Shown here in pieces: positions 1 through 8,226 of a stretch of 64,000 nt of DNA. The position numbers were made by a program, and so were the translations under genes. Source of the stretch: Phaeodactylibacter sp. Its GTDB lineage: Bacteria > Bacteroidota > Bacteroidia > Chitinophagales > Saprospiraceae. The stretch is from assembly GCF_022763345.1 (NCBI RefSeq), contig NZ_JALEGS010000053.1:52630-116629 (forward strand). Direction: 5' to 3'. The notes under the pieces were generated by a model. It saw only the letters and a program-made list of their open reading frames with translations. It did not search any database and had not been told where the DNA came from. Numbering within the stretch: the stretch's first letter is position 1; every line of letters starts with the position of its first letter.

Positions 1-126
1 TGCAAAGGGCGTGAGACTGCGCAGTCAGTCGGCGCTGCTATGCAAAAAGCCTTTTTAAACCAGGATATTCCCTGCGATCTATTCGTCTCCCCTATCAATA
101 AGGAAGGCGCCAAAATACTAGCTTAG
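1..126 (+). CDS. thrB: Homoserine kinase, C-terminal end (partial at window edge)
   Basis: An open frame runs from the first base to TAG at 124-126 and ends in INKEGAKILA. The visible 41 residues, with GAAMQKAF and FVSPINKEGA, resemble the C-terminus of GHMP-family homoserine kinases, which phosphorylate homoserine with ATP in threonine synthesis. The stop is 2 bases before the thrC start, so the two are surely co-transcribed; that adjacency is the main reason for the call. The catalytic GHMP motifs lie outside the window, so the name rests on the tail and the neighbour. Confidence 0.8.
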   Translation, partial: CKGRETAQSVGAAMQKAFLNQDIPCDLFVSPINKEGAKILA

Positions 127-128
127 CT

Positions 129-1445
129 ATGAGACTTTACAGTACAAAAAACAGAAGCGAATTTACCAGCCTCCGGGAAGCCGTATTGCGCGGCCTGCCC
201 CCTGATAATGGGTTGTATATGCCCGAGTCTATCCCCGCTCTGCCCGAGTCTTTCATCCGCAATCTGAAGGATTATTCCTTTCAGGACATCGCCTTTATCG
301 TAACGAAGACCCTTTTTCAGGGCGCCATTCCGGAGGAAGACTTGAGGAAAATCACGGATGATGCGGTGAATTTCAATGCCCCTGTGGTGTCCCTGAACGA
401 GCATCAGCATATCCTGGAATTATTCCATGGACCTTCACTGGCTTTCAAAGACTTTGGTGCCCGCTTCATGGCGCAGCTTATGAGCTATTTCAATCAGGGA
501 GAGTCCCGGGAATTGGTCATACTTGTGGCTACTTCCGGCGATACCGGCGGTGCAGTAGCTGCTGGGTTTTATCAAACTCCCGGTACGCGGGTAGTCATTC
601 TCTACCCTAAGGGCAAAGTTTCTGACCTGCAGGAAAAGCAGCTCACCACCCTCGGGCACAACATTAGTGCGCTCGAAGTGGAAGGCACTTTCGACGATTG
701 CCAGGCGATTGTAAAGCAGGCTTTCTTGGATCAGGAGCTCACGAGCCGTATCCGCCTGACCTCTGCCAATTCCATCAATATTTCCCGTCTGGTACCCCAG
801 TCTTTTTACTACTTCGAAGCATTTAAGCAATTAGAGAATCAGGAAAACGTCGTTTTTTGCGTACCCAGTGGCAACTTTGGCAACCTCACCGCTGGTCTTT
901 TGGCACAACGCATGGGGCTGCCCGTGCAGCACTTCATCGCTGCGACGAATATCAATGATGTCGTACCAGAATACCTTGAGTCTGGCGCATATGCACCCCG
1001 CCCCTCTCAGCGCACCCTAAGCAACGCGATGGATGTGGGCAACCCCTCCAACTTCGCGCGCATGCAAGACCTATACCATGATTTGGAGGAACGTTCCACG
1101 TGGAACAATATGAAGGCTTCTATAAGTGGGTATGCTTATACAGATGAAGCTACCCGCAAAGCGGTTAAGGAAGTGTATGACCGTTATGGTTACGTGATTG
1201 ATCCTCATGGGGCTGTGGGGTATCTGGCACTTCAGGAGTATCAGGAAAAGAATCCTGGAACGAACGGTGTCATCCTGGAGACTGCCCACCCGGCTAAATT
1301 CCTGCCTGATGTTGAAGCTATTTTGGAGCAAACGATAACTGTACCGGAACGTTTGGCTGTGTTGAGGGATAAAAAAAAGGTAGCCGATTTAATGCCGCCT
1401 GAGTACAGTCCGGTAAAGGAGTGGCTCCTGGAGCATTTAAGATAA
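129..1445 (+). CDS. thrC: Threonine synthase
   Basis: Converts O-phosphohomoserine to threonine, the last step of threonine synthesis, using pyridoxal phosphate. 438 residues, a normal length. The N-terminal domain MRLYSTKN..GLYMPE is typical of the class; the PLP lysine is K107 in LAFKDFGARF; a phosphate-binding loop is seen in SGDTGGA and SGNFGN. It follows thrB by 2 bases. The codons for residues about 322-327 (RSTWN) overlap a near-perfect parS palindrome at 1092-1107, an extra constraint unrelated to enzyme function. No clear terminator follows; the next gene has its own -7 box. Confidence 0.96.
   Translation: MRLYSTKNRSEFTSLREAVLRGLPPDNGLYMPESIPALPESFIRNLKDYSFQDIAFIVTKTLFQGAIPEEDLRKITDDAVNFNAPVVSLNEHQHILELFHGPSLAFKDFGARFMAQLMSYFNQGESRELVILVATSGDTGGAVAAGFYQTPGTRVVILYPKGKVSDLQEKQLTTLGHNISALEVEGTFDDCQAIVKQAFLDQELTSRIRLTSANSINISRLVPQSFYYFEAFKQLENQENVVFCVPSGNFGNLTAGLLAQRMGLPVQHFIAATNINDVVPEYLESGAYAPRPSQRTLSNAMDVGNPSNFARMQDLYHDLEERSTWNNMKASISGYAYTDEATRKAVKEVYDRYGYVIDPHGAVGYLALQEYQEKNPGTNGVILETAHPAKFLPDVEAILEQTITVPERLAVLRDKKKVADLMPPEYSPVKEWLLEHLR
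1092..1107. other. parS-like centromere site inside thrC
   Basis: CGTTCCACGTGGAACA matches the ParB-binding parS sequence TGTTCCACGTGGAACA at 15 of 16 bases; only the first base differs. It lies within the thrC reading frame. A second, perfect copy lies 2.83 kb downstream at 3922. Chromosomal parS sites are known to cluster near the replication origin and to lie often inside genes. Confidence 0.8.
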
Positions 1446-1507
1446 GCCCGGGAGTGCTACGCTTGAATTTATGTGCCCTCTGAGGTCCGGTACTTCTTGC
1501 CCTTGCT

Positions 1508-1515
1508 TAACTTTG
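1508..1515 (+). promoter_or_regulatory. -7 promoter box before bioF
   Basis: TAACTTTG matches the Bacteroidota sigma-A -7 element TAnnTTTG. It ends 4 bases before the bioF ATG, so the transcript would be nearly leaderless. No convincing -33 element at the usual distance. Confidence 0.5.
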
Positions 1516-1519
1516 CGGT

Positions 1520-2647
1520 ATGTCTTCAATAAAAAAAAGAATGGAAGGGGCCTTGGAGAAACGCCGTCGGGCAGGACTTCTTAGAGCGCTTCCTGAGCCC
1601 ATTGGCGGTAAGCTGGATTTTTGCTCAAATGACTACCTGGGGCTTGCGAGGTCTACACCTGATTATTCTGAGCAATCGCCTGGAGCTACCGGATCACGGT
1701 TGATCAGTGGCAACTCATCCCTCGCGGAGGAGGTAGAACGATTGATTGCAGCTTTCCACAGAGCTGAAGCAGCCTTGTTATTCCCTTCCGGCTATTCTGC
1801 CAACATCGGCCTGCTGCCTGCAGTTGTAAGCCGGCAGGATACCATCGTTTACGATAAGCTGCTGCATGCTTCTCTCAGGGATGGCATTAAGCTGACGCAA
1901 GCCCGTGCATTTGGCTTTGCCCATAATAACATCAATGATCTAGCAAAGAAGCTTGCCGTCGCGGAGGGCGAAAAGTGGGTGATTGTCGAAAGCGTTTATT
2001 CGATGGACGGAGATCAGGCTCCACTTGTTGATATGGCATCGCTTTGTAAGGAATATGGTGCAAACCTTATTGTAGATGAGGCCCATGGTACAGGCGTTAT
2101 GGGCGACCGGGGTGAAGGCTTGGTATGTGCTTTAGGGCTGGAAGATCTGGTATGGGCACGAATACATACTTTTGGCAAGGCAGTTGGAGGGCATGGTGCC
2201 GCCGTTCTTGGCAGCCAATTACTGAAGAATTACCTGGTCAATTTTGCCCGGTCTTTTATTTATACTACAGCTATTCCGCCAATTAGCCTGGCGCATATCA
2301 GCCTTGCTTATGGAAGAATGGCAGAAACAGACATTGTACAGGTGCTACATGAGCGGGTGCAATACTTTTTGAAGCAATGCCCTGATTCAGTCAGGCGGCG
2401 GTTGATCCCCAGTACAACCCCCATTCAGGCGGTGCTTTGTCCTGGCAATACCGAGGTGAAGGCTTTAGCACAGTCTTTGCAGCGTTCTGGGATGGCTGTG
2501 CTTCCTATACGCTACCCTACTGTGCCACGCGGGCAGGAGCGCCTGCGGATATGCCTGCACACCTTTAATACGGATGAGGAGATAGATCAAATACTGTTTG
2601 CTCTGAGTAGATATTTTGAAAAGCATACCGGGAGGTATACTGCTTGA
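1520..2647 (+). CDS. bioF: 8-amino-7-oxononanoate synthase (alpha-oxoamine synthase)
   Basis: PLP enzyme that condenses pimeloyl-ACP/CoA with alanine in biotin synthesis. 375 residues, as expected. Visible motifs: CSNDYLGLA (34-43), SGNSSLAEE (63-71), VDEAHGTG (185-192) and the Schiff-base lysine K220 in HTFGKAVGGHG. The N-terminus IKKRMEGALEKRR aligns with the start of E. coli BioF, which supports ATG 1520 over the internal ATG 1541. Alpha-oxoamine synthases also include KBL and SPT types; the short N-terminus and the adjoining ketoacyl synthase favour BioF. The rest of the biotin pathway is not in the window. Confidence 0.85.
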   Translation: MSSIKKRMEGALEKRRRAGLLRALPEPIGGKLDFCSNDYLGLARSTPDYSEQSPGATGSRLISGNSSLAEEVERLIAAFHRAEAALLFPSGYSANIGLLPAVVSRQDTIVYDKLLHASLRDGIKLTQARAFGFAHNNINDLAKKLAVAEGEKWVIVESVYSMDGDQAPLVDMASLCKEYGANLIVDEAHGTGVMGDRGEGLVCALGLEDLVWARIHTFGKAVGGHGAAVLGSQLLKNYLVNFARSFIYTTAIPPISLAHISLAYGRMAETDIVQVLHERVQYFLKQCPDSVRRRLIPSTTPIQAVLCPGNTEVKALAQSLQRSGMAVLPIRYPTVPRGQERLRICLHTFNTDEEIDQILFALSRYFEKHTGRYTA

Positions 2648-2692
2648 AAAGGGTAAAAGGGCTTATGGATTTACAATTAAACGGACTAGAGT

Positions 2693-3859
2693 TTGAGCAG
2701 ATTCGGAAAAATAGGTATTGTAGCCTGGGGCAGCAGTTCAGCCCTCGGCGGTACATGGGCGGAAGTCTGGAATCAGTACTTAGACAACCGCACTTGTATA
2801 AGGTATCGTCCTGAACAAGAGGCTTGGGTTGCTTCATTGGCTGCGTCAGAAGAGAAGAAGCTTCAACAGTTAATTGCATCCAATAAACATTATCAGCGTC
2901 TGGATCGGTCCGTTTTACTGTCTATGCTTGCTGCAAAGCGGGCTGTGCAGGCCTCACCCTGGAAAAATGAGAAGGCGGTAGGATTATACATGGGCTCATC
3001 AAGAGGGGCAACGGGCGCATGGGAGGCCTACTTTGAACAGTTCCAATCCGGAAAAAGCCAGCTGCCGCCCCAGGCTTCTCCGTTGAGCACTGCGGGCAAC
3101 CTGGCCACGCATACGGCGCAATATGTTGGGATTAGAGGCTTTGCTTCAGACCAATCGATTACTTGCAGCAGCGCCGTACATGCCCTTGCTAATGCGGTTG
3201 CATGGCTGGAGTCCGGACGGTATGAGCGGTTTCTCGCCGGTGGTACAGAAGCTCCGCTAACGCCCTTTACAATCGCACAAATGAAAGCCCTGAAAATTTA
3301 CGCAAGTTCTGATCTATCTACCCCCTACCCTAACCGTTCATTGGATTTAGACAAGGCGCAAAACACTATGGTACTTGGAGAAGGGAGCGCAGTATTGGCA
3401 TTAGAGCGTTCGCCTGATCAAGCCTTGGCCTGGATTGGTGGATTGGGGTACGCTCGTGAAGATATTGCTTCAATGACTAGTGTTTCAGAAGACGCAATCG
3501 GTCTTCAAACTGCTATGAAGAATGCTTTAGAGGAGGCGGGGCTTACATCTGTTGATGCGCTGGTGTGCCATTGTCCGGGTACTCGTTTGGGGGATCAAAG
3601 TGAATATGCGGCCATACAGGCTGTTTTTGGAGAACGTATGCCACCGTTGACTTCTAATAAATGGAAAATCGGACATACTTTAGGAGCATCCGGCGCTCTT
3701 AGCCTTGAGCTTGCTTTACTGATGATCAGGCACCAAGCGTTTATATCAGTGCCCTATTTGAATACCCCTGTTCTTAAGCGGCCGATCCGGCATGTTATGG
3801 TGAATGCTTTAGGCTTTGGGGGGAATGCAATTAGCGTGATTCTGGAGGCAGCGTGTTAG
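2693..3859 (+). CDS. Beta-ketoacyl-ACP synthase family protein (FabF-like)
   Basis: Thiolase-fold condensing enzyme of 388 residues, a little shorter than FabF (about 410). The catalytic set is intact: C158 in ITCSSAVHA, H293 in VCHCPGTRLGD, K323 and H328 in NKWKIGHTLGASG, so it should elongate acyl-ACP rather than be a dead chain-length factor. The frame opens just after a TAG at 2687, and TTG 2693 is the only start before the conserved KIGIVAWG strand. It lies 45 bases after bioF on the same strand, suggesting a role in providing the pimeloyl chain; that is inference from context. Confidence 0.85.
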   Translation: MSRFGKIGIVAWGSSSALGGTWAEVWNQYLDNRTCIRYRPEQEAWVASLAASEEKKLQQLIASNKHYQRLDRSVLLSMLAAKRAVQASPWKNEKAVGLYMGSSRGATGAWEAYFEQFQSGKSQLPPQASPLSTAGNLATHTAQYVGIRGFASDQSITCSSAVHALANAVAWLESGRYERFLAGGTEAPLTPFTIAQMKALKIYASSDLSTPYPNRSLDLDKAQNTMVLGEGSAVLALERSPDQALAWIGGLGYAREDIASMTSVSEDAIGLQTAMKNALEEAGLTSVDALVCHCPGTRLGDQSEYAAIQAVFGERMPPLTSNKWKIGHTLGASGALSLELALLMIRHQAFISVPYLNTPVLKRPIRHVMVNALGFGGNAISVILEAAC

Positions 3860-3921
3860 GTCGTATCTAAAGACCGGTCAGCTAGCTTATTGATCCGGCT
3901 CAAGTGTTTTTCTAATCAATT

Positions 3922-3937
3922 TGTTCCACGTGGAACA
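3922..3937. other. Perfect parS centromere site
   Basis: TGTTCCACGTGGAACA is a perfect 16-bp palindrome identical to the canonical chromosomal parS bound by ParB/Spo0J. It sits in the spacer between the ketoacyl synthase gene and the M1 peptidase promoter. With the 1092 copy it makes a pair, which chance does not explain easily. No parA or parB gene is in the window. Confidence 0.9.
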
Positions 3938-3994
3938 TTTACTGGCGGCACAACTAAGCATTCTCTTTTGCTGTTAGAAAACTATTGCAAAAGC

Positions 3995-4002
3995 TACCTT
4001 TG
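3995..4002 (+). promoter_or_regulatory. -7 promoter box of the M1 peptidase gene
   Basis: TACCTTTG fits TAnnTTTG and lies 40 bases before ATG 4042. A TTTTG at 3966-3970 is a possible -33 element, though the spacing (about 24) is long. The box argues against the TTG at 3985 as start codon. Confidence 0.6.
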
Positions 4003-4041
4003 CATGTACACGATAATATTAAATTCAAACTAAAAATTAGT

Positions 4042-6384
4042 ATGAAGCAGCTATTGTTACTGCCGCTCCTGTCTTGTCTTGTATTAGGGGCATGGGCGCA
4101 AAAAGAAAATACCAATACCAATAAGTTCAGGCAACTTTACACCGAATTGCCGACACCTAATGTGTACCGGAATGCGGCAGGCGCACCCGGCCATGAATAC
4201 TGGCAGCAAAAAGCCGACTATGTTATCGACATAGAGCTTGACGATGAGCAGCAGCGGATATATGGTGAAGAGACCGTTACTTATACCAATAATGCTCCGG
4301 ACCCGCTGGAGTACATTTGGGTGCAGCTTGATCAGAATATGCGCGCCAAGGACTCGGACACTTACAAGATTCAGCAGAGTGAAATGGGTGACCGGATGTC
4401 CTCCGGACAGCTAAAGCGCCTTACGCCGACTTTTGATGGGGGCTTTAAGCTGGACTACGTACGGGATGCCAATAATAAGCCATTGCCACACATCGTCAAT
4501 AAAACAATGATGCGCATCGACCCCCCCGCTCCTATTCAGCCGGGCGAACAGTTCGTATTCAAGGTGAAATGGTGGTACAATATTAATGACCGTATGGAAA
4601 TTGGCGGGCGCTCCGGGTATGAATACTTTGAAGAAGATGACAATTACCTGTACACCATCGCTCAGTTCTTTCCGCGCATGGCGGTCTACAACGATGTAGA
4701 GGGCTGGCAGAATAAACAGTTTTTGGGCCGTGGCGAGTTCACCCTGCCTTTTGGCGACTACAAAGTGAATATCACGGTGCCGGCGGATCACCTCGTGGCT
4801 TCTACAGGCACTTTGCAAAACGCCAATGATGTCCTTCCCCGCGACAAGCGCAAAAAGCTGGAAGAAGCCCGTGCAGAAAGAGAAACACCGGTCATTATTT
4901 ACTCGGAGGAGGAAGCCCGCGAAAACGAAAAAACGAAGTCTGATAAGAAGAAGACCTGGACCTTTGTTGCTGAGAATGTGCGTGACTTCGCCTTTGCTTC
5001 CTCCCGGAAATTCATCTGGGACGCTATGGGCGTAGAGCAAAGCGATGGCAGTGTAGTCATGGCGATGTCGATGTACCCTAAGGAAGGCAACCCGCTCTGG
5101 GAGCGCTATTCTACCAAAGCAGTTGCCCATACTTTGAAGTGGTATTCGCATTATACTTTCGACTACCCCTATCCGGTGGCATGGTCGATTCATGCGAAGT
5201 CAATTGGTATGGAATACCCCATGATCTGCTTCAACTTCGGGCGCCCGGAAAGCGATGGCACCTACAGCGAGCGTGTGAAGTACGGCATGATCGGAGTGAT
5301 CATTCATGAGGTAGGGCACAACTACTTCCCAATGATCGTCAACTCTGATGAGCGGCAGTGGACCTGGATGGACGAGGGGCTGAATTCCTTCCTACAGTAC
5401 CTGGCCGAACAGCAATGGGAGCGCGACTACCCTAGCCGCCGCGGGCCTGCCTACAAGATTGTTGACTACATGAAAGGTGATAAGTCAAAGATTTCACCAA
5501 TCATGACCAACTCGGAGTCCATTTATCAGTTCGGGAATAATGCCTATGGCAAGCCGGCTACTGCTCTCAATATCCTGCGGGAGACCATCATGGGGCGCGA
5601 GCTTTTCGACTATGCCTTTAAGGTGTATGCTAATCGCTGGATGTTCAAGCACCCTTCTCCTGCTGATTTCTTCCGGACTATGGAGGATGCTTCTGCGGTT
5701 GATCTTGACTGGTTTTGGCGGGGCTGGTTCTTTACGACCGATCATGTGGATATCGCATTGGATGATGTAAAGTACTACCGCATGGATACCAAAGACCCAC
5801 TGGTGGAAAGTAAGATTTCTAAAGAACAGCGCAGCGAGTCCCCGCAGTACATCAGCAGCCTCCGAAATGCTCGTGATATCGAGCAGACACAGGATGAGAT
5901 TGACCCTGCTCTGAGGGATTTCTACACTGACTACGACCCGCTGGATTTCGATATCCTGGATAAAGAAGCTTACGACCGTTACCTCAACAGCTTATCTGCT
6001 GAGGAGCAGGAAATGCTAAAGGCCGGTCAGAATTTTTATGAAATGTCTTTTCGGAATGCAGGTGGTTTGGTGATGCCAATCATCGTTCAGTTGCAGTTTG
6101 AAGATGGCACAACCGAAGACCACTACATCCCCGCTGAGATTTGGAAAATGAATGACGAGGTGGTAAAGAAGGTTTTTATTACGGATAAAGAGATAGCGCA
6201 GGTGGTGCTTGACCCCTATCTGGAAACTGCAGACGTTGATACCGGTAACAACTACTATCCGCCACGTACACAGCTGAACCGCTTTGAAATGTTCAAGCGT
6301 CAGGGTACAAGCCGTTGGGGCGGTGGTGAAAATCCGATGCAGCGTGCCCGCCGGGCAAAGGAAAAAGAAGAGGGTACGAATTAA
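4042..6384 (+). CDS. M1 family zinc metallopeptidase, secreted
   Basis: Gluzincin aminopeptidase-type protein of 780 residues from ATG 4042. A signal peptide (MKQLLLLPLLSCLVLGAWAQ) marks the true start; the upstream TTG start would bury it behind a charged stretch and precede the promoter. The zinc site is HEVGH at 422-426 with the third ligand E445 in WMDEGLNSF. The usual GAMEN substrate motif appears as GMEYP. An N-terminal beta domain (about 30-280) precedes the catalytic domain, and the C-terminus ends in a charged tail. It probably acts in the periplasm or at the cell surface. Stands alone, followed by a terminator. Confidence 0.9.
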   Translation: MKQLLLLPLLSCLVLGAWAQKENTNTNKFRQLYTELPTPNVYRNAAGAPGHEYWQQKADYVIDIELDDEQQRIYGEETVTYTNNAPDPLEYIWVQLDQNMRAKDSDTYKIQQSEMGDRMSSGQLKRLTPTFDGGFKLDYVRDANNKPLPHIVNKTMMRIDPPAPIQPGEQFVFKVKWWYNINDRMEIGGRSGYEYFEEDDNYLYTIAQFFPRMAVYNDVEGWQNKQFLGRGEFTLPFGDYKVNITVPADHLVASTGTLQNANDVLPRDKRKKLEEARAERETPVIIYSEEEARENEKTKSDKKKTWTFVAENVRDFAFASSRKFIWDAMGVEQSDGSVVMAMSMYPKEGNPLWERYSTKAVAHTLKWYSHYTFDYPYPVAWSIHAKSIGMEYPMICFNFGRPESDGTYSERVKYGMIGVIIHEVGHNYFPMIVNSDERQWTWMDEGLNSFLQYLAEQQWERDYPSRRGPAYKIVDYMKGDKSKISPIMTNSESIYQFGNNAYGKPATALNILRETIMGRELFDYAFKVYANRWMFKHPSPADFFRTMEDASAVDLDWFWRGWFFTTDHVDIALDDVKYYRMDTKDPLVESKISKEQRSESPQYISSLRNARDIEQTQDEIDPALRDFYTDYDPLDFDILDKEAYDRYLNSLSAEEQEMLKAGQNFYEMSFRNAGGLVMPIIVQLQFEDGTTEDHYIPAEIWKMNDEVVKKVFITDKEIAQVVLDPYLETADVDTGNNYYPPRTQLNRFEMFKRQGTSRWGGGENPMQRARRAKEKEEGTN

Positions 6385-6414
6385 CCGCTCTTTTCTACTG
6401 ATTTTTCTCCGTTA

Positions 6415-6455
6415 ATGGGAGGCGGGCTGTTTTTTCAGCTTTCCTCCCATTTTTT
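6415..6455 (+). terminator. Rho-independent terminator of the M1 peptidase gene
   Basis: Stem TGGGAGG/CCTCCCA with an inner GCTG/CAGC pair, followed by TTTTTT. It starts about 30 bases after the stop codon. Confidence 0.75.
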
Positions 6456-6710
6456 ATGGCTAAATGTTAAAATCAGCACTGAGAATGGATTTATGGAGGC
6501 GGATTTTGGGAAATGGTGTTACATATCATTCTTTTTGTTGAGGTGTTTTGTTTTTAGTTTGATTATTAGTGGTTTATGTATTTTGAATTGACTGAGGTTT
6601 TAATTACAAAGGGCTATTTTATCCTTGTTTTAAGCCTGAATAATTCGCGTATTTTTGATCAGCCAGTACAAAGGGCTTGTCTGCGGCAAAGAAAAAGGGC
6701 TTTCTAAAAG
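6456..6710. other. AT-rich spacer, nothing recognised
   Basis: Between two terminators serving genes that converge here. T-rich, no start codon with coding features on either strand, no repeat shared with other spacers. Confidence 0.5.
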
Positions 6711-6740
6711 CAAAAAAGGAGCCATCTGTGATGGCTCCTT
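6711..6740 (-). terminator. Terminator of the Asp-rich lipoprotein gene
   Basis: Read on the minus strand: stem AGGAGCCATC/GATGGCTCCT with loop ACA, then a run of six T. It begins about 57 bases after the stop codon at 6797. Confidence 0.85.
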
Positions 6741-6796
6741 CTGCAATTGAATACGGGGGAAAACTAAATTTTCGTTTTCATAGCATTTTGTGTCGC

Positions 6797-7888
6797 TTAG
6801 TCTTCGAAGCTACAGATGATGCTGCCATCCGCAGTGAGTACCACATCGTACTCGTCTTCGTCATTATCTTGGTCGTTTTCCACTTCTACCCAGTACTGAA
6901 TGCTGCCGTCGGGAAGGGTCAGCATCTCGGCATCGTCAATTTCATAGCCAGGGTACTCCGCGTTCAGGGTTGCAACTACTGCTGCAGGGAGTGAAGCGGT
7001 GCTGATCTCATCTCCTTCGAAGAGGAAGTTGCCGTCGAGGTCAAAGTACAGGTCAATATCCTGACTGCCCATTTCGATTTCTACTTCAAGGATGCTAGTG
7101 TTGTTGCAGAACTCTTCAGTATAGGCTTCGTCGATTTGGTAGCCTGGGTAGTTGCTGTTGATGAACTCGGTCACGCTAGCGGGCAGGTCATTGACTTGAT
7201 TGTCATCATCATCGTCATCGTCACCATCATCATCGTCGTCGTCATCATCATTGCCGTTGTCATCGTCGTCGTCGTCGTCATCGTCGTCGTTACCGTTGTC
7301 GTCATCGTCGCCATCATCGTCATCATCGTCATCATCGCCATCGCTGTTTTCGCTGCATGCGAAGATACCATCGATAGAGAAGTAGACTTCCAGGTCGTCG
7401 TTAAGTTCAACTTCGAAGAACTCCAGCCCGTACTCCAGGTCGATGCTGACTTCGTCGATTGTCATACCCGGGAATTCAGCTTCCAGATAGTCGAGTACTT
7501 CCTGTGGCAGATCGCTGATGCTGATATAGGTATCGTCCTCATCTGGCCCTGAGCTGATTAGGCTTCCGTTTGCGTCGAAGAGTAGCTCATATTCGAGGTT
7601 AAGGCTGTCGAGTTCTACGCCAAAGCGTACATCGCCATTTTCCAGGTAGCGGTCCACATCGTCCACATCCCAGTTGGCAAAGTTGGCCTGAATGTAGTCC
7701 TGTGCAGCTTCGGGCAGGTCACTGTAGCTGGCATCAACACCGTCTTCGCATGGGCTGAAAACGGCATCGGGGTTAAAAACAGTACTGAAAGGGTTGCCAC
7801 CGGGCGAGCTGTTATCGTCAAGCAAGTTGCAGCTTCCAAGAGTGAGGGCGGTGATGAGCGCGAGGGCTCCAAACATTAAATTTTTCAT
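6797..7888 (-). CDS. Lipoprotein with four PepSY-like repeats split by a poly-Asp linker
   Basis: 363 residues. Signal peptide with lipobox LGSC (Cys20), so lipid-anchored. Four copies of a repeat of about 60 residues are visible, each with a D/SLP..V..Y(I/L)...(F/Y)PG..ID.. helix-strand start and a ..VE(L/I)....(L/V)YFD.(D/N)G strand pair: about 55-115, 122-178, 233-290 and 296-361. They resemble the putative beta-lactamase-inhibitor-like PepSY-like family (PF11396/DUF2874), common in Bacteroidota envelopes. Residues 181-231 are almost only D with some G and N (DNA 7196-7348), a likely calcium-binding flexible linker. Cysteines at 47, 178, 261 and 359 may form disulfides. Function unknown. 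Single gene with its own terminator. Confidence 0.85.
   Translation of the reverse strand: MKNLMFGALALITALTLGSCNLLDDNSSPGGNPFSTVFNPDAVFSPCEDGVDASYSDLPEAAQDYIQANFANWDVDDVDRYLENGDVRFGVELDSLNLEYELLFDANGSLISSGPDEDDTYISISDLPQEVLDYLEAEFPGMTIDEVSIDLEYGLEFFEVELNDDLEVYFSIDGIFACSENSDGDDDDDDDDGDDDDNGNDDDDDDDDDDNGNDDDDDDDDGDDDDDDDNQVNDLPASVTEFINSNYPGYQIDEAYTEEFCNNTSILEVEIEMGSQDIDLYFDLDGNFLFEGDEISTASLPAAVVATLNAEYPGYEIDDAEMLTLPDGSIQYWVEVENDQDNDEDEYDVVLTADGSIICSFED
7196..7348 (-). repeat. GAY-codon microsatellite encoding the poly-Asp linker
   Basis: About 150 bases of tandem GAT/GAC codons with scattered GGT and AAC. Low complexity; its length is likely to vary between strains by slippage. It yields false open frames rich in V/I or S on the other strand. 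Confidence 0.9.
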
Positions 7889-8147
7889 AGCACAAATTAA
7901 GTTGAAAAATTTTTGAATTTTGGTCGGGATGATGTTTCCCTTTTGATTACGCTACAAAGATGCAGGCAGAAAAACACCTTCACAACTACAAAAAGAGTGA
8001 TTTGTCAAAACAATAAGAGTGTTTTTTTTGAGAACCAGAGCCAAAAGCTCTTTAAAATAAAAACTTATTAATATTTATTTTAATTTGTTTATTTTTTTTG
8101 TCAAATATATTTTCGAAAAAAGGCTAGATAAGATTCAATTTTGACAC
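7889..8147. other. AT-rich upstream region of the Asp-rich lipoprotein
   Basis: Very AT-rich (runs such as TTAATATTTATTTTAATTTG). Should hold the minus-strand promoter, but no exact TAnnTTTG box is seen. No coding frame. Confidence 0.5.
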
Positions 8148-8172
8148 AAAAAAAGGGGCAAATGCCCCTTTT
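8148..8172 (-). terminator. Terminator of the kelch-repeat gene
   Basis: On the minus strand, AAAAGGGGCA/TGCCCCTTTT with a small loop, followed by TTTTTTT. It lies about 55 bases after the stop codon at 8227. Confidence 0.85.
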
Positions 8173-8226
8173 CTGTACTAAAAAATGAAAATACCAGCCC
8201 GGCATTGCCTCCAGGCTGGCTTGTTT

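Noticed and set aside
7136..7552. Open frames rich in V/I, S or M/T across the poly-Asp region
   Set aside because: They are other-frame readings of the GAY microsatellite of the lipoprotein gene, not real proteins.
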